NCBI RefSeq assembly: GCF_039769985.1
Contig: NZ_JBDNCH010000002.1
Coordinates: 3,162,001-3,226,000 of the forward strand
Reading direction: 5' to 3'
From: Ponticoccus litoralis
GTDB taxonomy: Bacteria > Pseudomonadota > Alphaproteobacteria > Rhodobacterales > Rhodobacteraceae
DNA: 64,000 nucleotides
Both the position numbers and the translations under genes were made by a program. Positions within the stretch are counted from its first letter, which is position 1, and each line of letters opens with the position of its first letter. The notes under the pieces were generated by a model. That model worked only from the letters and a program-made list of their open reading frames with translations. It searched no databases and was not told the DNA's origin. Below, in pieces: positions 58,157 to 64,000 of this stretch.

Positions 58157-59351
58157 TCAGCTGCCGGTACCAAGCCCCAGCCGCATCAGCGCCGTCCTGA
58201 CCGGTTTCGCCCCGTAGAGCACATCCGAGGCCGGCCGCCCGCAGATCCTGCATCGCCGGGGCCGAGACCTGGCTGATCCGGTTGAGCGCGGTGATCCCCG
58301 CGACCCGCGCCCGCACGTCGGCGCTGCGGGCGCGGTCATAGGCCTCCAGCATCGCCGCATCGCCCAGCCGCCCGGGTGCGGCGGTGGCCAGATCCAGCAG
58401 GCAGGCAAGGTCGCGCAGGCTCATGTTTAGGCCCCGGGCGCCGATCGGGGGAACGACATGGGCGGCCTCGGCCACCAGCGCAAGGCGCTGACCCGACAGC
58501 CGCTCGGCTTCCTGCGCGATGATCGGCCAGAGCGTCCGGCGCGTGGCCAGCGTCAGCGGGCCGAAAAGATGGCACGAGCGTTCCGACATCGCCGCCTCGA
58601 AGGCGGGCACCTTGAGGGCATGAAGCGCCTGCGCCTTGGGCCCGTCCTCCATCCAGATGACCGCGGAAGAGGGGTGGCCGTCGCGGTCGGGCAGCGGCAC
58701 CAGCGTGAAGGGGCCGCCGGTCCGGTGGATCTCTGTCGAGACGTTGCAATGCGGAATCGGATGGGTGACCGCGAAGGCCAGCGCCTTCTGGCCAAAGCGC
58801 GTGGTCCGCACACCGATCCCCGCCGCCTGCCGCATCGGAGAGCCACGCCCGTCCGCCGCCACCACCAGCCGGCAGCGCAGGCGGCTGCCGTCGCTCAGGC
58901 CGACGCGGGCCTCGCCCTCGCGGGTGAACAGCGAGACCGTGCCGGTGCCGGGACGAAAGTCGACGCCGGCAAGTTCGGACAGGCGTTGCGACAACTCGCG
59001 CTTCAGAAGCCAGTTGGGCAGGTTCCAGCCAAAGGGCGCATCGGAGAGGTCGGAGGCGGCGAAATCGCGCATCACGCGCGGCTCCGCCTCTGGCCCGCCC
59101 GCGTCGACGATGCGCATGACCTCCAGCGGCATGGCAAAGGGTGCCAGCCTGTTCCAGAGCCCGGCGGCGTCCAGAAAGGCGCGGGCCGGTTGCAGGAAGG
59201 CGGTGGTGCGCAGGTCGGCGGTCTCTGCCGTGGCGTCGGTCACCGGCGGCGCAGGGTCGACGCAGACCACCCGGAAACCCGCCCCGGCAAAGGCGGCGGC
59301 GGCTGTCAGTCCGGCGATGCCACCGCCAGACACGAGGATATCGCAGTCCAT
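58157..59351 (-). CDS. UbiH/Coq6-type FAD hydroxylase of ubiquinone synthesis (frameshift near 58227)
   Basis: MDCDILVSGGGIAGLTAAAAFAGAG is the FAD motif, LVVAADGRGSPMRQ the DG motif, and LALVAEAAHVVPPIGARGLNMSLRD the GD-like motif with the ubiquinone-family PPIGAQGLN pattern (here GARGLN). One base inserted at CCGAGG (58225) breaks the tail; removing it yields RAAGLDVLYGAKPVRTALMRLGLG ending GTGS, 397 residues. It hydroxylates the ubiquinone ring (ubiH, ubiF or ubiL family). The GD motif is slightly atypical (AEAAH in place of GDAAH). Confidence 0.87.
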
Positions 59352-59535
59352 GGTCCTTCTCCTGCCCGAGTCGTGCCGACATGCGTCGGTTCCCCTTCAA
59401 GGAGCTATCACTCGGGCCGCTGGCTGCGAGGGGCGAAATGTCGCGGCGGGCCCGGTTGGATGGCCGGGGGCTGGCTTCGGCTTGAACATGGTCGCGCGAG
59501 ACGGGTATCGTGTCGCAACGACAGGGGAGAGGGTC

Positions 59536-60179
59536 ATGACACAGGGCAGAACGCCGCAAAAGGATGCCTATACGCTGATCCTCGACGCCATCGATTCCGG
59601 CGTCTACCGGCCCGGCGACCGGCTGGTGGAAAGCGAGTTGGCCGACCGCTTCGGGGTCTCGCGCACGCCGATCCGCGAGGCGCTTCAGCGGCTGGAAACG
59701 CAATCGCTGCTGGCGCGGGACGGGCGGTCGCTGATCGTGGCCTCGCTGGATCACAACCAGATGGCCGAGCTTTACGCCGTGCGCACAGAGCTGGAGGGGC
59801 TGGCGGCGCGGCTGGCCGCCCGCCATGCCACGGAGGAAGAGGTCAGGGTGCTGCGCGACATGGTCGCCGACGACCGGGCGCTGTTGCACGATCCGGCCGC
59901 GCTGGCGCGGGCCAACCGGCGGTTTCACAAGCAGATCCACCTTGCCTCGCACAACCGGTTTCTCGTCCAGCAGCTGGATCTCGTCTACCGCTCCATGGCG
60001 CTGATGGCGACCACCTCGCTGGCGGCGCAGGGGCGCGGAGAGATCGCGCTGGCCGAACATCTTGCCATTGTCGAGGCGATCGCCTGCCGCGACGAGGCGG
60101 TACCGCGAACAGCGCGCTGAGGGATCACATCTCTGTCGCCTTCGTCACGCGGCTGAAGCAGGATGCCGCCGAGGCCTGA
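59536..60179 (+). CDS. GntR family regulator with FCD domain (frameshift near 60100)
   Basis: HTH: SGVYRPGDRLVESELADRFGVSRTPIREALQRLE (as RLVESELADRFGVSRTPIREA), the FadR-type winged helix. The FCD ligand domain has the metal His pattern ELEGLAARLAARH, NRRFHKQIHLASHNRFL and AEHLAIVEAI. The last ~25 residues shift register near 60100: the frame ends ERCRDEAVPRTAR but sense continues ALRDHISVAFVTRLKQDAAEA to 60179. The corrected length is ~213. It is divergent from the UbiH-type gene; target and ligand (often a carboxylate) are unknown. Confidence 0.83.
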
Positions 60180-60238
60180 TCGGTGCCCGGCCCGTCGCCG
60201 GCCGCGGGATGGCGCGGGCCTGGCCCGAAGCGCCCGGC

Positions 60239-62134
60239 TCACAACGAGCTGTCGGTTGGCAGGTCGGCGCCGGGGCCGTCGGGCGCCGAGCGGCCATGCA
60301 TGGTCTTGTCCCAGTAGAAGGGGCTGCGCAGCGTTTCCCAGAGCGCCTTGTAAAGCGCCAGCGTGCCCAGCGGAAAATAGGCGAAGAGCGTCGGCACCCA
60401 GCCCATCAGCCCGGCGTGCGGGCTGCGGGCCAGTGCCGCGATCCCCAGAAGGATCGAGATGCCTTCGGCGCTGAGGAAGACCCCGGTCAGCCAGAACACC
60501 GCCTCGGGCGTGAGATGCCCGTCCAGCGGGTGCGGCAGGCCGAGAAGGATCATCCAGAAGGACCAGAGCACCGGCGCGAGGGCGAATTGCACCAGCGTGC
60601 ACAGAAACAGCAGCTGCACCCCGAGGAAGCGCTTTGGCCCAAGCGCGCGCCAAAGCCTGACGGGGCGGCGCGTGTGCACCCACCAGGTGATGCCGTAGCC
60701 CTTCAGCCAGCGTGAGCGTTGCTTGATCCAGGGCCACAGGCGGTTGTTGGCCTCTTCGCGGGTGACCGAGGCGAACAGTTCCGTGCGATACCCGTAGCGG
60801 GCAAGGCGCAAGCCCAGATCCGCGTCCTCGGTCACATTATGGGCGTCCCAGCCGCCGACCTGGTCCAGCACGGCCCGCTTGAGAAAGACCGATGTGCCGC
60901 CCAGGGGCACGGCAAAGCCCATCCGCGCGAGGCCGGGCAGCATGACCCGGAACCAGCTGGCGTATTCGATGGTGAAACAGCGCGACAGCCAGTTGGCGCG
61001 CGGGTTGTAGTAATCGAGGATGCCCTGCAGACAGCCGACATCCGGGGCAGCCTGCGCGAAGGCCGCCACCATCCGCTCGATCTGGTCGGGGGCGGGCGCG
61101 TCCTCGGCATCGTAGATCCCGACGATCTCGCCCCGGGTGAAGCGCAGCGCGTAGTTCAGGGCGCGCGGCTTGGTCGTCACCTCGCCCGGCGGCACGAAGA
61201 CGCAGCGCATCCAGGGCGGCAGGGTGGTGCGGGCCAGCGTGGCACGGGTCATCGCGTCCTCGGCTTCCAGCACCAGCACCACCTCCAGCAGCGCTTTGGG
61301 GTAGGTCAGCCGCGACAGGCGCCGGACCAGCGTCGCGGCGATCTCTTTCTCGTCGAAGAGCGGCACGAGGATCGTCACCGTCGGCAGCACCTCGGGCAGG
61401 TCCGCCTGTCCAACGGCGGTGCGTCGGGGCACGGCAAGCAGCGCCGCCAGCTTCAGCCCCTGCGACAGGATCAGAGAGCCCAGGGCCAGCAGGAGCGCCC
61501 CGGCAAAAAGCGCCGTGGGCTGCCAGATCAGCAGGGCGATGAAGGCCGCCCCGGCAAGGATGGCTGCCGCCTGCCGCTGCGGGCTGGACTGGTTCAGGTC
61601 GCGGCAGCTTTCGTCCGGGGCCACGCGGTGCGCGGCCTCGACCGCCATGGCGGCGCCGTGGCGTGCGGCGATCTCGGCATGGATATCGGCCTCGGTCGCC
61701 AGCGCCATCATCACCGGGCCGATGTCCGAAGGTAGCCTTGGCAGGAGGGCCGGAAACTCTGCCGGGCGGGCGGTGGCCAGCACCAGCGTATCGCCCAGCC
61801 GGATCCAGGGCAGCATGCCGTGCCGCAGGCAGAAATCCGGTGCCAGAAGCCCGTCGAGCGCCGCATCGGGCGGCGTCACATCGCGGCGCAGGGCAAGGGC
61901 GCCGTAGCTGCGCGCCTGCGCCGAAAGCACCTGGTCGGGCGTGGCCAGCGATTCGGCGGCGACGATGTGCGACACCGGCTGGTCGAACCGCTGCGCCTTT
62001 GCCAAGGCGCGCAGCATGTCCGACGCGGCGACAGCGCCATCGTCGATGAGGATATGACTGAGGGGCTGACCGCGCTGATCGGCGGCCTGTGCGCGCCTTG
62101 CCTCTGCCGAAAGGAGGCGGTGCTGTGTCATCAC
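60239..62134 (-). CDS. GT2 glycosyltransferase with N-terminal MshEN-like domain
   Basis: A protein of 631 residues. Residues ~20-150 (LSHILIDDGAVAASDMLRAL, LLAPDFCLRHGMLPWIRLGDTLVLATARP in pieces) resemble the T2SSE_N/MshEN domain that binds c-di-GMP. Two membrane segments precede the GT-A domain: TVTILVPLFDEKEIA, IVGIYDAEDAP (DxD), GGWDAHNVTEDADLGLRL (TED) and KQRSRWLKGY (QxxRW), followed by ~4 membrane segments. This is the cellulose-synthase-like processive or oligosaccharide-polymerising architecture. Product unknown; an exopolysaccharide is inferred. Confidence 0.85.
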   Translation of the reverse strand: MMTQHRLLSAEARRAQAADQRGQPLSHILIDDGAVAASDMLRALAKAQRFDQPVSHIVAAESLATPDQVLSAQARSYGALALRRDVTPPDAALDGLLAPDFCLRHGMLPWIRLGDTLVLATARPAEFPALLPRLPSDIGPVMMALATEADIHAEIAARHGAAMAVEAAHRVAPDESCRDLNQSSPQRQAAAILAGAAFIALLIWQPTALFAGALLLALGSLILSQGLKLAALLAVPRRTAVGQADLPEVLPTVTILVPLFDEKEIAATLVRRLSRLTYPKALLEVVLVLEAEDAMTRATLARTTLPPWMRCVFVPPGEVTTKPRALNYALRFTRGEIVGIYDAEDAPAPDQIERMVAAFAQAAPDVGCLQGILDYYNPRANWLSRCFTIEYASWFRVMLPGLARMGFAVPLGGTSVFLKRAVLDQVGGWDAHNVTEDADLGLRLARYGYRTELFASVTREEANNRLWPWIKQRSRWLKGYGITWWVHTRRPVRLWRALGPKRFLGVQLLFLCTLVQFALAPVLWSFWMILLGLPHPLDGHLTPEAVFWLTGVFLSAEGISILLGIAALARSPHAGLMGWVPTLFAYFPLGTLALYKALWETLRSPFYWDKTMHGRSAPDGPGADLPTDSSL

Positions 62135-62199
62135 CAGTACCCCATGATTGCGGATACCGGTGTTATGGCGGGCGTTTTCTTAATTTTTTCCTAATATCA

Positions 62200-62241
62200 A
62201 AAGGTTAACGGCGGGAGAAATCTGCCCGCCGTTAACCCTTT
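62200..62241. terminator. Strong hairpin terminator after carA
   Basis: AAAGGTTAACGGCGGG and CCCGCCGTTAACCCTTT pair over ~16 bp around a short loop, in the gap between the carA stop and the GT2 start, both on the minus strand. Confidence 0.8.
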
Positions 62242-62268
62242 GGCAAGACCTGACGCGGATCGCTCTGC

Positions 62269-63414
62269 TCAGGCGGCATCCATCGACGCGGCAAAGCGTT
62301 CGAAGAGGTAGAAACTGTCCTGCGGCCCGGGGCTTGCCTCGGGGTGGTGCTGGACGGAAAAGACCGGGCGGTCGGCCATGCGGATCCCGCAGTTCGAGCC
62401 GTCGAAAAGAGAGACATGGGTCTCGACCACGCCGGAGGGCAGGCTCTGGCTGTCCACGGCAAAGCCATGGTTCATCGAGGTAATCTCGACCTTGCCGGTC
62501 TCGATGTCCTTCACCGGGTGGTTGGCGCCGTGGTGGCCGTGGTTCATCTTGATGGTGCGCGCGCCAAGGGCCAGCCCCAGCATCTGGTGACCGAGGCAGA
62601 TGCCGAAGAGCGGAAGCTGCGTCTTGTCCAGCAGGTCGCGAATCATCGGCACGGCATATTCGCCGGTGGCCGCCGGGTCGCCGGGGCCGTTGGACAGGAA
62701 GATGCCCGCCGGATCATGGGCCATGACATCGTCATAGGTCGCCGAGGCGGGCAGCACCGTGACCTCGCAGCCGGCAGAGGCGAGGCAGCGCAGGATGTTG
62801 CGCTTGGCGCCATAGTCGATGGCCACGACCTTGTGGCGCGCCTCGGTCTGGCGCTGGTGACCCTCGGGCCGGGCCCACCGCATCTCGTCCCAGCGGTAGC
62901 TTTGCGCGCAGGTCACGGTTTTGGCGAGGTCGAGCCCGGTCAGACCCGGGAAGCCGCGCGCGGCGGCGACCAGCGCGGCGATATCGAAGTTGCCGTCGGG
63001 GCTGTGGGCCAGCGCCACATGCGGCGCGCCGGACTGGCGGATCGCCCGGGTCAGGCGCCGGGTGTCGACGCCGCCGATGGCAATGCGCCCGCGCGCGGCC
63101 AGCCAGTCGCCCAGTTCCTGCGCGGCGCGCCAGTTCGAGGACTGCGTGGGCATCCATTTGACCACCATGCCCGCGGCCACCGGATCCTGCGTTTCATCGT
63201 CTTCCGGGTTCACGCCGACATTGCCGACATGCGGAAAGGTGAAGGTCACGATCTGGCCCGCATAGGACGGGTCCGTCATGATTTCCTGATAGCCGGACAT
63301 GGCGGTGTTAAAGCACAGCTCTGCTGTGGTCTGTCCGGTGGCCCCGAACCCCTGACCATAGAAGAGGGTGCCGTCGGCAAGGGCAAGACAGGCGGTCGGC
63401 GCTGGCGTGGGCAT
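62269..63414 (-). CDS. carA: Carbamoyl-phosphate synthase small subunit
   Basis: A protein of 381 residues starting MPTPAPTACLALADGTLFYG. The N-terminal part has FNTAMSGYQEIMTDPSYAGQ; the class I glutamine amidotransferase has the catalytic Cys in LFGICLGHQMLGLALGA and the His/Glu in QHHPEASPGPQD. It supplies ammonia to CarB for carbamoyl phosphate used in arginine and pyrimidine synthesis. carB is not adjacent. An upstream in-frame extension was rejected. It is divergent from the yqeY gene. Confidence 0.96.
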   Translation of the reverse strand: MPTPAPTACLALADGTLFYGQGFGATGQTTAELCFNTAMSGYQEIMTDPSYAGQIVTFTFPHVGNVGVNPEDDETQDPVAAGMVVKWMPTQSSNWRAAQELGDWLAARGRIAIGGVDTRRLTRAIRQSGAPHVALAHSPDGNFDIAALVAAARGFPGLTGLDLAKTVTCAQSYRWDEMRWARPEGHQRQTEARHKVVAIDYGAKRNILRCLASAGCEVTVLPASATYDDVMAHDPAGIFLSNGPGDPAATGEYAVPMIRDLLDKTQLPLFGICLGHQMLGLALGARTIKMNHGHHGANHPVKDIETGKVEITSMNHGFAVDSQSLPSGVVETHVSLFDGSNCGIRMADRPVFSVQHHPEASPGPQDSFYLFERFAASMDAA

Positions 63415-63599
63415 GGGAGGACTCCGGGGCTGGGGGCAAATCGCGCGGAACCTAAGGCGGCGCGGGGCAGGGGTCAAGGGGGTGGCTGAAATGATAAATT
63501 GAGAAAATTCAAGAACTTGACGCTTTTGGGTTTGGTTGCGCGGGGGCGGGTTTCGGTATAGGGTGCCAATCTTGTGATATGAGACTGGGGATAAGGCTC

Positions 63600-64000
63600 A
63601 TGGAATTGCGAGAGCGTGTGAACGCGGCGGTCAAGCAGGCGATGAAGGACCGCGAGGCGGGGCGCCTGTCGACCCTGCGCCTGATCAACGCCGCCATCAA
63701 GGATCGCGATATCGCGGTCCGGGCCGAGGGTCACGAGACCGGCGTCGACGACACCGAGGTGCTGGGCATCCTAGGCAAGATGGTCAAACAGCGCCGCGAA
63801 AGCGCCAAGACCTACGAGGAAAGCGACCGACTGGATCTTGCCGAACAGGAACTGGCCGAGATCGAGGTGATCGAGGAATTCCTGCCGCGCGCCCTGAACG
63901 AGGCGGAAATCGACGCGGCGGTGAAGGCGGCGGTGGCCGAGGTCGGCGCCGAGTCGATCCGCGACATGGGCCGCGTGATGGGCGTGTTGAAGACCAAGTA
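63600..64000 (+). CDS. GatB/YqeY domain protein, 5' part
   Basis: The ATG at 63600 opens MELRERVNAAVKQAMKDREAGRLSTLRLI, the YqeY signature, followed by IKDRDIAVRAEG and EIEVIEEFLPRALNEAEIDAAVKAAVAEVG (as EFLPRALNEAEIDAAV). The gene leaves the window at 64000; ~150 residues are normal for the family. It resembles the tRNA-binding tail of GatB and its role is uncertain. In many Rhodobacteraceae it is divergent from carA, as here. Confidence 0.9.
   Translation, partial: MELRERVNAAVKQAMKDREAGRLSTLRLINAAIKDRDIAVRAEGHETGVDDTEVLGILGKMVKQRRESAKTYEESDRLDLAEQELAEIEVIEEFLPRALNEAEIDAAVKAAVAEVGAESIRDMGRVMGVLKTK

Noticed and set aside
58458..60179. 573-codon plus-strand frame across the UbiH-type gene and GntR region
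   Set aside because: Antisense to the hydroxylase; only its last ~20 codons correspond to the true tail of the GntR regulator after the frameshift.

Overview
The window reads as the chromosome of a high-GC alphaproteobacterium of the family Rhodobacteraceae (Roseobacter group). The evidence is a tRNA-His lacking G-1 and carrying A73, a PccR/ScfR regulator beside a propionyl-CoA carboxylase locus, a split glycyl-tRNA synthetase (glyQ/glyS), gatCA, hemP, DUF4174-, DUF6446- and DUF6497-type genes, and nine copies of one intergenic element at gene 3' ends. No phage, insertion sequence, integrase or CRISPR array was seen.

Layout. 1-3.1 kb: a sugar-acid operon (enolase-superfamily dehydratase, hydrolase, uronate dehydrogenase udh, 5-dehydro-4-deoxyglucarate dehydratase kdgD), the oxidative route from hexuronates to 2-oxoglutarate semialdehyde. 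3.3-10.9 kb: a two-component system divergent from a carbohydrate ABC importer (binding protein, double ATPase, two permeases) ending in an SMP-30 lactonase. 11-21.5 kb: tRNA-His, an FAD monooxygenase, an Asp-box protein, a sugar-transferase-like protein, a UPF0173 hydrolase, a ceramidase-family membrane protein, gatC-gatA, a lipoprotein and an AmpD-like amidase. 21.6-35.1 kb: the propionate block: pccR, an MFS transporter, pccB, small uncharacterised genes, pccA, a sulfotransferase-like gene and methylmalonyl-CoA mutase. Three copies of a TTTGC-N3-TTTGC repeat lie in front of pccB/MFS and pccR. 35.3-43.2 kb: hemP, nhaA, a VOC protein, a TerB-DnaJ protein, an exo/endonuclease, a Ppx/GppA phosphatase, DUF1328 and a cell-wall hydrolase. 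43.4-51.2 kb, all minus strand: glyQ, DUF6446, DUF1206, glyS, a PEP-dikinase-like gene. 51.7-64 kb: a pseudo-protease, hemerythrin, ilvC, two Lrp regulators, a class V aminotransferase, UbiH-type hydroxylase, GntR regulator, GT2 glycosyltransferase, carA and the start of yqeY.

A caution for any reader: about twenty genes, many essential (glyS, glyQ, gatA, pccA, pccB), carry single-base frameshifts. At least fourteen breakpoints read CACTGG or CCGAGG (either strand), and deleting one base restores both the frame and a CCWGG pentamer. This looks like a systematic sequencing or base-calling error at a methylated motif, so these genes are annotated as single CDS spanning the break.
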